Source: Heterobasidion occidentale
Taxonomy: Eukaryota > Basidiomycota > Agaricomycetes > Russulales > Bondarzewiaceae
Direction of reading: 5' to 3'
Assembly: GCA_039111635.1 (NCBI GenBank)
Contig: JBCAQO010000002.1
Span: forward strand, 620,001-684,000
Length of the DNA: 64,000 nt
The notes below the pieces were generated by a model. It was not told the DNA's origin, did no database searches, and saw only the letters and a list, made by a program, of their open reading frames with translations. Both the position numbers and the translations under genes were made by a program. Below are positions 22,658 to 35,541 of the stretch, piece after piece (position 1 is the first letter of the stretch; every line of letters begins with the position of its first letter).

Positions 22658-23258
22658 CTGTGTACGTATGCTTGTCCGTGTGGCATGAGCGCGTCAATGG
22701 CACTTGCCGCCCTACAGATAGATAAATCCCGTCCTTCCTGACGTCGTTCTTGTGCCCTTCGTTTTGTTCCGGTTGCGTTTTTGTTATGGTGGAACGTCCG
22801 CACCGAATATATGCACCGAAAATTGTCACTAATGTTGTCATTCTTATAGGAAAGGACCAGCGGCGGCGTAGGCAGAACAGTCAATGCGCCTTTCATCTCG
22901 GATTTTGACGATGCAGAGACATCTGCGTAGGCCTAACTACCTGTGTACGGTTCAGATGCGAATCTCAGTTCACCTCACCCCCATAAGTCACCATGGTGCT
23001 CGTCTCGTTGGCGGGTAGAGTCAGTCAAGGCAACAGGAGAGCTGTCGGTCTAGGACGCCAATATGAGGAGGTCAAGATCCAGTCTCTCTCGCTTCTTTGA
23101 TTTTTTTCATCAAGTACAGGGTCCTATGTATACAGTACAGGCTGAACTGATATTGCATCTGGCAAGAAAAATGATAGATACAATACTAGGAAACAAGGAA
23201 CGACAGAACAACTACGGAGCGAAGGGGGACCGTGACATTGTCGTCGATAACGACCGGC
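22658..23258. other. Intergenic, nothing recognised
   Basis: 600 bp between duplication unit 2 and the stop of the MYND gene. Short frames occur on both strands without domain or splice support. Confidence 0.4.
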
Positions 23259-26200
23259 TCAAGCACTCGGTTTGCATACTTTTTTGTGGCTCTTCCAGTC
23301 TTTCTTCTGACACTCCTCGGAACAGTACCGTACTTTCTTGCATATCTTGCACGTCTTGATCTTCGGCTTACCCTTCCCCCTGCATGAGTAGCACTTGTGA
23401 GCTGACGGGTCTCTACCAATCGTTTCGAGATACGAAACGGCAAAAAGAGGGGACAGCGCGACCCTGGTCACATATGGCGCTAGCTCGCTCCAGAGAGCGA
23501 CTTTAGCCATGCCCTCCACGTCCTTCCCCCTGCCGCAACTACATAGTGGATCTGCCTCCATAATTTCCGCGAGCGGGATCTTGTTCTGTGACTTGTACTC
23601 GCAGTTGGCTCCATGCGTCCACGAGGACCGGCAGCGCTCGACGAACGCCGGTAGCAATTGCTTCCAAGCTTTCATCTCACTGCCATACACCGTGAACATT
23701 CATATTCTCTCTGCACAAGGGCGCTAAAGGAGTTCCAGATCCTTAACATGAGTTCTTCGGTGAGGGGGAGCACATATGCGTCGCAGACCATGGTGTGAGA
23801 GTGGAGATCATATCGTAGATCGCTAACAAAGAAGACGGTGTCGCAGTTGTTGGTTGCAACATCCCTCAAGGCAAAGACTCTTTGTGAAGCTCCGCCCTGA
23901 ATGCCTGAAGATCGGACAAATATGCTATGCAATGTGTCCTTGACTAACACCAAGGTATCCGTATGATCGTGTTTCTTCCTCATGGAGCGCTCACGGGCAG
24001 ACAGCATCGATCCGATGTGAGGATTAAGCCACCGATCGATTTGTGGTGCCTCGATATCAAGGATTGGGAGACGAGCCAAATTTAGGCGATGAATACTCCA
24101 AGGGTTCAGAAGACCGCCTGTCTTGTTTACTGCAAAGGGATTGAGCTTCACTCCATCATTTTTGAAAGGCCCTGACACAGGAACGACAACCTATGAATCA
24201 TCGCGTTAGCAGTTTCGACAATAGCTTGTCAGCTAAATAGCGCTCACTTCAATATACAATGACTTGCGGGCAAGGCGGAGCTTATTGCGGCTCCCAACAA
24301 TGGGGAAAGGATATATGACATCTTCAATATGGCCGTCGATAGTGACTCTCATGATGCATGAAGATACCTGCATGACCTGAGGTGTGGACTGAGACCTGAA
24401 CAAACGCTTGAACTTCTTCGTTTTCGATGGGGATTCTGGCGGTCAAAGAAGTGACGAACTCGCCCTTTCGTCCAACTCCACACCACAGCGCCCGGCTGGC
24501 CTATTCGAAGCGAACGATCCGTAGCCGATAGTGCAGGACTGGGAGGGGAGACCATAGGCTTTCTGTAGGGTAATGGCGGTTCAGGTAATACATGGACCAG
24601 GGACGTATTCATTAATTTGGCGCTGAATATGCATAGACTCATGCCCAGCTTGGTATCAAGGATACCGTGGCGGGTGTGCTTCGGACAGACAAGCACACGT
24701 TGAGATTGTCGGTAGGTTCAATCAATGTCAAGAGCTGCGCGGGCATTGCGAAGGACACTATAAGTGAAGATGTGCCCTTCCAACCGGCCGCATCTTCGTT
24801 GAGTATTACCCGCAGTTGAGTTGATGTGCCCATTGGAAAACGGCTCCGAATGCCACATGTATTGATGTGAATGTGTTATGAGACCAATTGCCACGCACGT
24901 CGCACTGCAGCAAAGGGGTGCCGGCTTTATTCAAGGTGTCCTCTAGAGCTGCCAGGTTGTCCCGGGGACAGCGAAGATGATCCGAACTACGGGAGGAACG
25001 TTATCCCAGCGTACAAATCTCCCGATCCTGGGAAGCTCCGTGTTGTAAAAGGGCACTTTATATACGCCATGGCGGTACAACTGCGCGCAAAGGTCATTGT
25101 AGTTGACCGTATCCATCGGGAGAGTCTGATCCGCGTCCTCGAGGTTTAAAAACCTGTCCATCACATCCATCCACTGCTCCGCGGAAATACCAAGCCTCTC
25201 CCTAACGAGTTTAAGGAATAGCACAAAGCTCTCTCGCGTGTAATGGATGAGATTCGAGCTGGAAACGGCTTTCAGCAAGTTTTGCTGATTAAGCCTTAAG
25301 TAGTGCATAGAATCCTCCTGTTCGAATAGCTTGTGGTATATATCGTACAAGAGAGTTCCCAATTGGTGCGAGTCAAAGGCTGGGGTCTAAACGCAGCTCT
25401 GTCAGGGATAGTGAGGGCGTTGCTAGAAGTAGGAGACTTCCAAGTCGTTACTTGGTGAAATTGGTTGGCGTCCTTTCTTTGGCAATCACCGTGTACATCG
25501 TCAACTCGTGAGTGTTTGATCGAGTAGTGTAGCCAGAAAGATAGTCAACAGGGCATAAGCCCAGGAGAGAGCCACAGTCGTGATGTCCGCACAAGATGCT
25601 CCGAGAACTCCTTCGTCGCATCCTGACCACGAAATAGGAGGGGCTCTGTATAAAGGACACTCGAGAGTGAGGAGGTTGATAGAAGGGGAAGTGCAGCGAT
25701 CAAAACATTCAGAAGGCCAATATGGTCATGCAGATTGGACGTCTCGATAACATTAAATGTTGCCGGGGCACCATCAGGCTGAGATACGTATTCATCCAGG
25801 CTGAGTTGGATTGTCTGTGTCTTCCATTGTGAAACGGGGATAGACAAATTGAGCGTCCTCGTTGTGGCAAAGGATCTGAAGGCTCGGCAGATGACAGTAG
25901 CTTCGCCTACAATGAAACGAATGATGGGAGCACTAGATGTAGTAGAGGAGATCGCAGTCTTGTAAGCTGAGCACCAATCGCTGAACTCAGCTTGGGCAGC
26001 CTTTGCAAGATCTGCAACAGAAAGTGGACGCTTCGCATTGCCGAAGAGAGCTGCAAGGTGGAATGGGGTAAGTGGGTCTGTTCCATAATGGACATTGCAG
26101 CCCTCTCCTTGTAAAGAGTAAGCAAACGTCGCGTTCAGAATATTAGCGGCGGCGACCAGCTTTCGATCAGAGAAGGTGACGCCGGTAGTCCAGTAATTCT

Positions 26201-26925
26201 TGAATTGTTCTGAAGATATCTGAGCTGCTTGAATCACAAGGGGGCCCGACGAACGTGCAGATGTCAAGACGGAGCCATACATATTCGTTGATGACTTCGA
26301 CTGCTTATTGAATGCGTCACGAATGGCTTGTATCCTTTGAGGTGGTAAATTCTGCATGTCGACATAGAGAGACCAATGACGCCGAAGCTCGTGGAGCGTG
26401 TACTCTGTGCACATTTTGATGGTGGACCCATAGGAGGAAGCATTCCAACTGTGGAGAGTGTCGGAATGATTGATCAATTTTTGGCAGTGATCGATGAATG
26501 CCGAATGCGAAAGTTTGTCCAGGTACAAATGAAAGAACACATTCCAGACAGTTTTCATAGGCTGCTGATCGGTGACCATCGTGAGCAAGATGACATTGCG
26601 TGCTATGAAGGGTCAGCACTTGCATGGTCTGTATGATAAGATCATACGTACCCAATATTGCGGGATCAATGTCGCAGCAAGTAAAGTCAAGCGACCGGCC
26701 TGAAGGTTTCTGTCAGTAGATAGCTTTGAAAAAAGATAATCACGACTTGCCATTCTCCAAACGCTCACAAAAAATGGTGTATAGAACATTTCTAGGATCT
26801 CCACATCCAAGTAGCAGGATTTTCGCAGGTTCTTCAAGAGGCAGATCCCTCGTCAAGCAGACTGCAGGAGTGTTCCCGATAGGGTAGAAAAAAACTTTTC
26901 CAGGCCAGCACAGCGGGTGCGCCAT
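23259..26925 (-). CDS. DUF4470 / MYND zinc-finger protein
   Basis: Large basidiomycete-type protein with an N-terminal DUF4470 domain (the domain also found at the start of dynein assembly factor DNAAF3) and a C-terminal MYND finger; its role in fungi is not established. Start at 26925: HPLCWPGKVFFYPIGNTP, then ILLLGCGDPRNVLYT, a methyltransferase-like glycine loop, then FTCCDIDPAILARNVILL across an intron at 26653. The C-terminal finger at about 23400-23260 has ligands CYSC, CKIC, YCSEEC and WKSHKKVC. In the middle, 25600-25450, three frame changes are each repaired by one added base: near 25593 (AA), near 25570, and 25465-25466 (AA). At least four introns. The exact exon borders between 24940 and 24180 are not resolved. 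Confidence 0.75.
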
Positions 26926-27690
26926 GACTGAGATGTAGTGTAGTGAACGGCGAGGAGGGAAACAAGAGCTGGCCTCGAGGACACGGAGCGCCCAATCTAT
27001 AGCAATTATCTATCTTGGGAGTCTCGTTACATAAAGGAATGCCTGCGCATGCAGACCCGAACAGAAGATCTTTTAGATTCCTCTGCGTTAGGAAAGGCCT
27101 GATCATGTCAAGATAAAACGAAGAGCAAGACAAAAAGACGCATATCAGTTCTCTTCAATCCTCTTGAGGACACAAAGATCAGCTCTGAAGAAACGTGATG
27201 CCTAGGAAATATGCTTTCGAATGTGTCCCAGAGGGCCCCTGAAGAAGTGCTAGCTTCATTGACGATAGTAGTGAGAAGATGCTGCACGAGCATAAAATTG
27301 CGATTTAGAGACAATCTGACGAAGCAAGACGAAGCAAACATAGAACACACGCGGAATATAAATACTTGACCCAAAAAAAAAAAACATAGAACACAAAATT
27401 AAAATTCAATATTGCTCGTTACGCGTTACGCGTTACCGCTGCCGCCGCTTGTCAGGCATGAATCAACGGAGATTCTAGTAACTCGTGAATAGAACTCTTA
27501 AAGACAAAGAGGCCCATTTATGATCAACTTTCTTAAACTGTACCTATGTAAGTAAAGACAGACAGGATTCGTATGTTTATCGGAGAGAGAAACTTGTGTG
27601 TTGTCATGGAAGAGAGTGCGAATCTATGAAAACGTCGAGCACCCGTGCCCACTGGTATATCAGACCCATTCCCCATCTCGCCTTCGCCGA
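26926..27690. other. Intergenic, upstream of the MYND gene
   Basis: Contains a run of A (27372-27385) and a repeated ACGCGTTACGCGTTACCG stretch near 27421-27436. No gene is supported; open frames here are short and lack motifs. Confidence 0.4.
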
Positions 27691-29660
27691 ACCGTCATGC
27701 GAAGGCAAACGGTAAGCAAGGGTCACATTCGCTGCACACGTCGCAGCAACCATCGTTATTCGTGTAGTTCTGTTTTCCTGATTGTTGCCCCACGTTGCGC
27801 GATTGTGTCATGCCTTGTCCGTTGTTACCTCGCTCACGCATGGGTTCGGCCTCTCGGCGGTTCGGGAGGTGGCGAGGTGGCTTTGACAATCGGACACGTC
27901 TCTGCTTCAAGTGAACCAGAATTACGCCAACAAGGGCTAAGAACAACGACTGTCAGAGAGGACACGATTCACAGGAGGCGAATGCACTGACAAAGTAGGG
28001 TGATGGACCCGCTGAATATTACCGCCACCATCGTAGTGATAAAGCTAGAAGAAGCACAATCGGTAAGATCAGACACGGTCAGCACCACGCAAGTCAGCCT
28101 GAAGATGAGGACTGTGGGAACTACAATGACTCTATTAGGGCTAAGTTCTTGAGCTGTGAGATCAAACAGCCTACCCAATGCAAGCAACGCGAGAATCCCG
28201 AACATGATCTGATCGGCAACATAGCTTTTGGAGATGGTTCTACGCCATTGCAAAATCCATTCGTGTTAGCTTCTTGCCTTGCGAATCACCAACATGAACA
28301 TGCTTACATCGCAAGCAGAAGACCGAATTGACTACGCATACAGCAATTGAAGTGACTAGGCTCACAGCTATTATCACGCCCAGTCGCATCAAGCCACAGC
28401 AATGGAAGAAAGGAGGACGAAGTACTGACATATCTTCTGCTCTATCTTCTGCTCGCATGCTGCTGCATAGACAGCGATGACGAATGTGATCATATTCGCG
28501 ACAGATATGAAACTGCGATAGTTGGCTCAAGTTAGTGAGTGAGCACGGAGAAAATACAAGGGTACGCTCACAGGTCCCGCTTCGCTTGCCCGCCATGTAA
28601 GAGACTGGCATGTCGTCAGTCTTTGCGAAGGGTAATAGGCCATCGTGCCGTGCTCGTTCGAAAAATGTGGGTAGCAGTGATGGAGAGGAGAGCAGAGAGG
28701 GTTGAAGGTTATAAACGAAACGAAATGTGGCGAAAAACAACTAGAAAAAAGCTTTGTTTGCCCTAAAAATTGGCGAAAGCCACAATCTTGATCTGATGAT
28801 AAGCCACATAGCCCTAACGCATTGTATAATCAGGCCTTCCATGCTGCTATTTCATAGGGTGCGACCTTCAGGGCCTCGATGTCTTCGAAACAGCCCCTGC
28901 ATATCCTCACATCCGAAATCTTCTTCGACGTCGTTATGAACCGAACAAGGCCATGCGGCAGTGGGTGCAGTTGTGGCGAGGCCAGAAGACAAGATATACT
29001 CGTCAAGGCACCATTTTAAACAATAAATTGCCGACGCACCTTTGGCCATGGACTGCCTCCGAAGAGTGTTGTCGCTTGAGCATCGATTATTTTTCAACGC
29101 TTTAAGGGTAGACAAAGAAATGTTTAGTGAACATCATAGAGGTGAGACGGTGCCCTGTTCTGCGAGTGAAAAGTCCTTCCGAAGGCAAAACCATCGACGA
29201 AACAAAGCGCTCAATGACGAGGTTAGCAAGACTGTTGTTGCGAGCAGTCGACATGCTTCAGCCCGACAGACACATAGCTCGAATTCCTTGTCCATACATA
29301 TCGATACATTCCATTCCTAGATTCTTCTGGTCAAACACAGAGACTGACCGCCCGAAAGTTGTCACTAGAAGAGTGGGGAGACAAGAATCGATACAGCCCT
29401 CGCATCATAGAACGGTCCCCAACGAAGTCATCGATAGGCAAGCCGCCCCAGTTGTCTTCTCGCTTGACGCCGCTAAAGGAGACTTGTAGCGAGATAAGGC
29501 GCGGAACCTGTCTCTTTTAATGCTCCGGCATGTCAAGGAAGACACCTGAAGCTCGAGATGTGAAATGAGGGAGTGCAAGGGCCGTCGACGTGTGTCGTCC
29601 TCAATCCTCGACACGCTCAGCATATGCGTCAAGTAGAGCGTGCCGTATGGAACAGTAGGG
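27540..29660. repeat. Older tandem duplication, unit 1 (membrane protein gene)
   Basis: Matches about 30330-32400 in order and orientation, including the 3' flank (AAAGACAGAC and GAGCACCCGTGCCC occur in both), exons and upstream region. Divergence is substantial and introns have drifted, so the event is much older than the zinc-finger duplication. Edges are approximate. Confidence 0.6.
27695..29080 (-). CDS. Putative multi-pass membrane protein, copy 1
   Basis: Multi-exon gene, family not recognised. An early exon at about 28920-28860 gives RICRGCFEDIEALK, matching ENAQGCFEDTADFK in copy 2. Downstream exons encode hydrophobic helices: GVIIAVSLVTSIAVCVVNSV (28370-28300), MFGILALLALGRLFD (28200), VIVVPTVLIFRLTCVVLTV (28130), FITTMVAVIFSGSITLL (28040) and ALVGVILVHL (27940). 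The protein ends in a basic loop and a cysteine-rich tail (CCDVCSECDPC, stop at 27695). The first exon probably ends RRQSMAK before a GTGCGT donor (about 29040). Exon joins are partly unresolved. A receptor- or transporter-like role is only a guess from topology. Confidence 0.5.
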
Positions 29661-30500
29661 TCAAAGGTTTCATTGTGGGGTAGGTAGGATGAGGCGGATC
29701 ATGAGCGAACGGGGGATGGTGAATGATGAATGGCTTGAAAAGGGCGAGAGCGATAAGGAGCGACGCAGCCTGAAGAGACTGCCTTTCCTACGACGTGGTC
29801 TCCGGATACCTGTGTGTGGGAAACCCTGCCGGGGTGTGCGCTCAGATGCACAATGCCGTCCAAGCGACTACACGCACACAGTCAGAGGAACAGGATCAGA
29901 GTCACAGACCGCAAGCAGCGCCGCGTCGTCCGGAGCAGCGTGCCGTCATCGGGCCGGACACCGGACCTGGCCGCACGAGAAAAACAAAGGGGACGTTTGT
30001 TGGCCAGACGTGCTTTATGGCGTGGAATGCCAAAAGCTTGGAGTGACGAAAGTGTGTGATTGTATACTGTGCTTGCGGTTATTTCTCACTTCAATCATAC
30101 TCTACATGGCTCGCCAGACTTAGGACCGTACTCTGAGTATAATCTGCGCCTCCAGTTTACTTGCTGTAAACAAGCTCGTTCTAAGTAGAGTGTGCACGTT
30201 GTATCCCCATTATCCTGACCATTGGGCCGTCTCCCGGCGTGTCTTCCGATATTGTTTGGCTCGAGACTTGTTAATGCGGCGTGGAGAACTCCAAGCGAAA
30301 ACGAATCAGATGTCCACAGAGGAAGATTGTGATCAATTCTGATAGCTATGACCTATGCGAGTAAAGACAGACGTCATTTATATGTTAAAGAGAGATGCCT
30401 GTATTGAGGCATCAATGTGGAGGGGAGCGAATCTGTGGAAATTCGAGCACCCGTGCCCTATTGCATATTAGCTCTATTCCTCCATCTTGCCGGCCGAGTC
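29116..30500. other. Intergenic between the two membrane-protein copies
   Basis: Upstream region of copy 1 (to about 29660), then unique sequence. A 144-codon plus-strand frame at 29689-30123 is Arg/Ser-rich with no motif and no counterpart upstream of copy 2; I do not accept it as a gene. Confidence 0.4.
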
Positions 30501-32400
30501 GTCGTTAACATGTGCAGAAGCATCCACCGCAATCATTACCACTTCCAATGCTGCTACAGCTGCAACAAAGATCGTCATACCTGCGATATCGTTCTAGCAA
30601 TCGGGCACGTCTTTGCTTTTGGTATGCTTGAATTCCACCAATAAGAGCTAGGAGTAGCAAACGTGAGAGAAGACACGTTTCACAGGAGGTAGATGCACTG
30701 ACAAAGAAGGGGAGGAAATATGCTGGCTGCCATCGTCGCAAGCGTAGCCTTAGCGCTAGAATCTTCACACTTAGTACCGCCAGACAGCGCCACGCAGATT
30801 TCAGAACTAGATCTAAAGACCAGAACTGCGGGTACTGTGATGATTGTGTCAGAGCTCATTTCCCGAGCTGTGATATCAAACAACCTACCCAGTCCGAGCA
30901 ACGTGAGGGCCCAAAACATGACCTTCTCGGCGACATAATTCTTAGAGATGGTTCTGTGGCACGCGTCGTTGAAAAATTAGCTGTTTGCGAATTTGAACCA
31001 GTAGAAACGTGCTTACATCGCGAGCAGGAGACATAAATGGGTTACGCATATAGCTATCATAGTGGCAATGTTCACAGCTACAGCGCATTCACGTCAGACC
31101 ACAACAAAGGAGGGAAGGAGGAGGAAGCACTGACATATCTTCTGCTCATGAGTCGCTGTATAAGTAGTGATGGCGACTATAAAAATTTCCAGGACAGACA
31201 AAAGAACTGAAACAATTGGCTTAGTTTTCGCAAGTGAGCACTAAGAAAAGAACCAGTCCACTTACAAACGATATAATACTTGTCGCCGCTCACATAAGAT
31301 TTGCTCATCTTGTCACAGACAACTGAGTTTTGTGCGTACGGAAAGGAACGGCCGGAGCGTAATAATGCGTGGGGCGGGTAGCACTGATGGAGGGAGCAAA
31401 AGAGTGGAAGCTTTTGAGCGAACCGCTGAAGACGCGCTTGGGAAGAGAACAATGTAAGGCTCCGTCACTTTGTGAGTATGAATCATAAACGTCACGATCT
31501 CGCTCTGATGAGATGCCACACAACCCCGACATCACGTATGGTGAGACATTCATGCTGCTACCTGACAGCGCAATCTTGAAGTCAGCAGTATCTTCGAAAC
31601 AGCCTTGCGCATTCTCGCGCATCCAGAAATCTCCATCGTCGTCGTCGTCGTAAACTAATGGTCAAAGGCCATGCGGTGGCAGCAGCAGCTGAGTGGCGAG
31701 GGCAAACGATAGTGACTCGTCAAAAACACCATCTGGAACAACGAATTGCCGACGCACCTTGGCCATAGACTGCCTTCGAAGAGTGCTATCGTAAAAGTGT
31801 TGATTGTTCTAGGAGTCCCAGCACCTGTTTCCGACGGCGGATGAGAGGTCATCATCAACATAGAGGAAAAACAGGGCCGTTTCGATATAGAATGCCATTT
31901 CGTAGGCACAAAGTTTCTGCGGGAGAGAATCGCCCTCACGAAGGAGAAGTAGATACTGATGAAACACGTGCAAATAGAGCTCAATGAGGAGGTAAGTCTG
32001 CTGCGACCAGTCGACAGCACTGCAGCAGTCGACACGCTTCGCCGCTAGCCCAGTTCAGCTCAGAGCGTCAGTTATCTGTCCAAGATATTGAGGTACATTC
32101 TATGGTCGCTCCTTCATAACTGCAGAAATTGACCACCTGATGAACTCGGCTTTCTTTGAGCAATCGGGATAGCAGCAGAGTCCGTAGGCCATAGATGAAG
32201 TCGTCGATAGAAGCAGCCCCTTAGCACCATGCCGTTTCGAAGCAGTCTGTCAGCTTCTGTCGGTGAGATACTTGTCGCAATGAACGCTTTCGAAAGACTC
32301 GCGATGGAAGCGAAGATTATGCTCGAAGGTCGTTGGGAAAAGAGGCAGTAGAGCTATAGAGCCTGGCACGTTCCATCGACGCGGCTGATATTCCCGCGGG
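30330..32400. repeat. Older tandem duplication, unit 2 (membrane protein gene)
   Basis: Partner of 27540-29660; edges approximate. The shared 3' flank starts near 30350 and the shared exon structure extends to about 31800. Confidence 0.6.
30505..31780 (-). CDS. Putative multi-pass membrane protein, copy 2
   Basis: Paralogue of the gene at 27695-29080. The first coding exon probably ends MAK at about 31768 before donor GTGCGT; the next exon carries ENAQGCFEDTADFK. Hydrophobic helices: AVNIATMIAICVTHLCLLLA (31075), MFWALTLLGLGRLFDITARE (30915), ITVPAVLVFRSSSEICVAL (30845), TLATMAASIFPPLLCQ (30730) and LLLLALIGGIQ (30650). The C-terminus is again cysteine-rich (LCCSCSSIGSGNDCGGCFC, stop at 30505). 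The alignment with copy 1 confirms that both are genuine coding regions. Exon joins are uncertain and function is unknown. Confidence 0.5.
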
Positions 32401-33331
32401 CTGCTTTCTCCACTCACTCTCCTACTTTTTGCACAACGATGGTTGTTTCACAGATATCCACCCACCCAAATGCTCAGCGCTCAGGAACAAAATTTCTCAG
32501 ACCATGCAAGACGATTCTGCAGCTCTCTCCCTCACGTTTGCCGGCTAGTTGAAAAATCAGCATATCAATTCAATCGATTCGAAACTGGCCCAAAACGACA
32601 CCACGTCCTCCTGGGTGGAGGCCAAGCTCCAGATAGGTTGAGGGAGGTCAATCGATCTGTTCTACGAGTACATGGGCAGAGTACTTCTGGTTTTTGGGAC
32701 GGGCATGGAGGGTTAAGATGGGAAGCTCTTCGATCGACGATGGTCCGCATCATGCATAAGTACTTGAGTATCCATCTTGTCGATTCTGCCTGAACCTAGT
32801 CTGAACCCACACTCCAACCAGCGATGCGATTCTCATAATGCGCAGAGCGTTCACAATCGAGTTCACCCCCTCATGCCTTAGAATCCACAATACCCTAGTA
32901 TCACAGTGTGATGAACTTGAAAACAAGTCGGAGCAGACGGAGCAAACCCGTCGATCGGTTATCATCACACGGGGAACGCTGCACGACAGAGATGATCTTC
33001 ATGAATAGCGTTGCTGTGTACGGTGTCCAGTCACAAACAACGTCAGACAAGTGCTCGTTAAGAGAGACGATATCTCTCCGATCTGATTCTGAGACTATTC
33101 GAAGACAGCACTCAGACGTCGATAACCTGTGAGACGATGGACCAATTACAATTGCAAGCTTGACCGACGACCGACGACATGAAGTTAAATACAAGAAGGT
33201 CTTCTGAGCCGTAACAACATTCTATCGAGAATTTCACAAAAAATTCGAGAAAAGGAACAGCCCTCCTAGTACCAGATTATAGAACACGATGTCACTGGCG
33301 ACACGAGAGCCTGCCGAAAAACCAGAGAAGG
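31800..33331. other. Intergenic, no gene supported
   Basis: Upstream DNA of membrane-protein copy 2 to about 32400, then about 900 bp with overlapping short frames on both strands (for example 32443-32793 plus and 32901-33194 minus) lacking motifs or plausible introns. Confidence 0.4.
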
Positions 33332-35297
33332 TCAAGAAATAACGACCTGAGCGCTTTCGACGTCCTTGCCAGTCGGAGTGTCGGCCCCAGCTACAGAAGT
33401 CTCAGAACCAGGGCCAGAAAGAGAACCGTAGCCAGCTTCTGCTCCAAGAGGGTTGATCCAAGGCGAACCAGTTCCAGGGCCAAAGGGAATACGCCACTTG
33501 CCACTCTGCATGCACTTTGCAGCCTGTTCCAAGATCGTACGGTACAGTGTGTTGTTGAAACCGATGCATTGCAGACCAACACAGGCGATCTTGAGAGCGC
33601 CTGCCGAATAGAGCTGGGTCACTTCGTAGAGGTTCTGAGGGGATATGTTTTTACGACCAGCGAGAGTTTCCTTGACGAGTGTCTGAGCAGTCTATTGAAA
33701 AGAATGTCCACAAGTGATTGTCGTCGTACATGGCCAAGAGATAGATGTCAACTACGAACCTCGTCAGAGAGCTGCTCCCATTCCTTCGCTGTCAGATCCT
33801 GCAGCCTGAGGGCCCTGTACACGCCTGCATAGTACCATTTTCCGTCCTTGTTATAAAAACACTCTGCGTCGATCTCAGTGAGTATTACACTATCGTTGCA
33901 AGCTGAATGACAGTACCTGTAGGTTTGTTCATCTTCCCAATAACGTCTGCCATCGACCAGCGATGAGCAGTGATGACACGAGGATTGGTACTGCATTTAT
34001 AGAGCGGCGTGAGCAGATAGCCGTGCTCCTCACGATCCGGGCACCAAGCTGTCGTAAGTTGCTGAAAAACCCGGTAATTGGAAAGCCTACACAAAATTGG
34101 TCAGCTTCGAGGCTACTCGATCATGAATAGTAAACAACGAATTTCTCAGCGACTAGTTGTATAGAAAGAAAAGTCACACGCTAGTCATCGATAGTCACGA
34201 ACAAAGACGTACGCCGGAAGCATTGGAAAGAAATTCATGCAATGTAAAGGGAGAAGGAATAGTGATTGGCCTGAGTGAATCGGAGGGGACGCCTGTAGGA
34301 AGAGGAAGGGATGCTAAGATTCCATGTCTGGCTTTGATCAAATCTTCAGGGTTGACAGCCTCTGATATGTCGACGACCTTCAAGTAAGAATTGATCAAGA
34401 CAAGAAAACACAATTTTTTTCGATCTCAATAGACTACCTTGACATCCAGCTCATTCGATTCTGAAACAATCATCGATTTTGGAGAGTAGTGCGTCTTGAG
34501 ACCTATCGTCTGAGGAGAAGGCATCCGCGAGGGATTGCTGAACGTTGCTTCGCGCAGAACGCGCAGAGCCTCCTGGCGTGCAAGCTGAGCCGCAGTGTCT
34601 GGTGTTACATTGCGGGACAGAGGTGCAGGCGTCTGATCGGACAAGATATCAGAAACACAAGCATATATGCAGATACAAACGCCTCGCGATACAGACCTGA
34701 GGTAGAATCCGTTGGCCTTCCTCGTAAGTCAAAGAATTTTCGCTCGAAGGCTTGATTGAATGATTTTGCTCCTTCAACGCTCGAACTTCGTTGCGGAGCT
34801 CTTGTATGATAGTCTCGAGCCTGAATATCTCGGCGATCGGCTCTCTGCAAGTCAGCATATCACCGTCGGAAGCTATTATTTTATCGCCTTCAGCAATCAA
34901 CAGCTTGCTCTCCAACTCATTTTTTTCGCGCATAAGGAGGTCGATAGTGGCGGTCTTTTCTTGTACCGACCTACAGGCAATGTTCAGATGTTGAACGACG
35001 GCGTCTCTAGCGGCAATTGCTTCAGAAAGTCGCATGAGTTCAAATTGAGACGAGACTGCAGCTTCTACTTGAGACGCTTGGTCCTGAGGATAGTGAGATT
35101 GAGGAAGGGATAGTAAGATTGAGATCAAGACAAAAGAAGTGGGTGCCTAAATCACATCCTTGAAGCGAAGGACCTACTAGAATTTGACTGGTGTCGCCGC
35201 CAATGCTGCCTCCCTCTTGACGAACATTCGAATCAGATGACTTGGCATCAAGAAAGTCATTAATCAGAGGTTGATAAAGGGAAAGAGTGGTCGTCAT
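33332..35297 (-). CDS. DUF6697-type protein with N-terminal coiled coil
   Basis: Basidiomycete-specific protein; molecular role unknown. Start at 35297 (MTTTLSLYQPLINDFLDAKS); the first intron has donor GTAGGT and acceptor CTATCCTCAG at about 35090. Next comes a long heptad-rich coiled coil (about 35080-34720: RLSEAIAARDAVVQHLN ... ETIIQELRNEVRALKEQN), a Pro/Ser linker, and a conserved C-terminal domain with YLLTPLYKCSTNPRVITAHR, ECFYNKDGKWYYAGVYRAL and ACVGLQCIGFNNTLYRTILE. This ends in a Gly/Ser-rich tail with stop at 33332. The domain name DUF6697 is from memory of the family pattern. At least seven exons, with no frame break noticed. It lies tail-to-head after the P450. Confidence 0.7.
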
Positions 35298-35541
35298 CGT
35301 CGTCCCGGCCAGCGAAGGAGACGATGACCTGAGTGCGAACTGTAGAGTTGAGTTGACCCTATGCGGACTGTTTGCGGCATTGAATTTTCTCGCGGAGCGC
35401 GAATGCTATGGGGTTTCCTTTAGGTTTCCTTGCGACAACTACCGAGATGGCAACCGTCAGTTCAAAAACTGAGCGCAATGGAAAGACACTGCGAATATAT
35501 ACGATCCATGGCAATAATACTGTACACGGGAGCCTTACTAT

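Noticed and set aside
29689..30123. 144-codon plus-strand ORF between the membrane-protein copies
   Set aside because: No domain, no introns, no counterpart in the other duplication unit, biased Arg/Ser composition.
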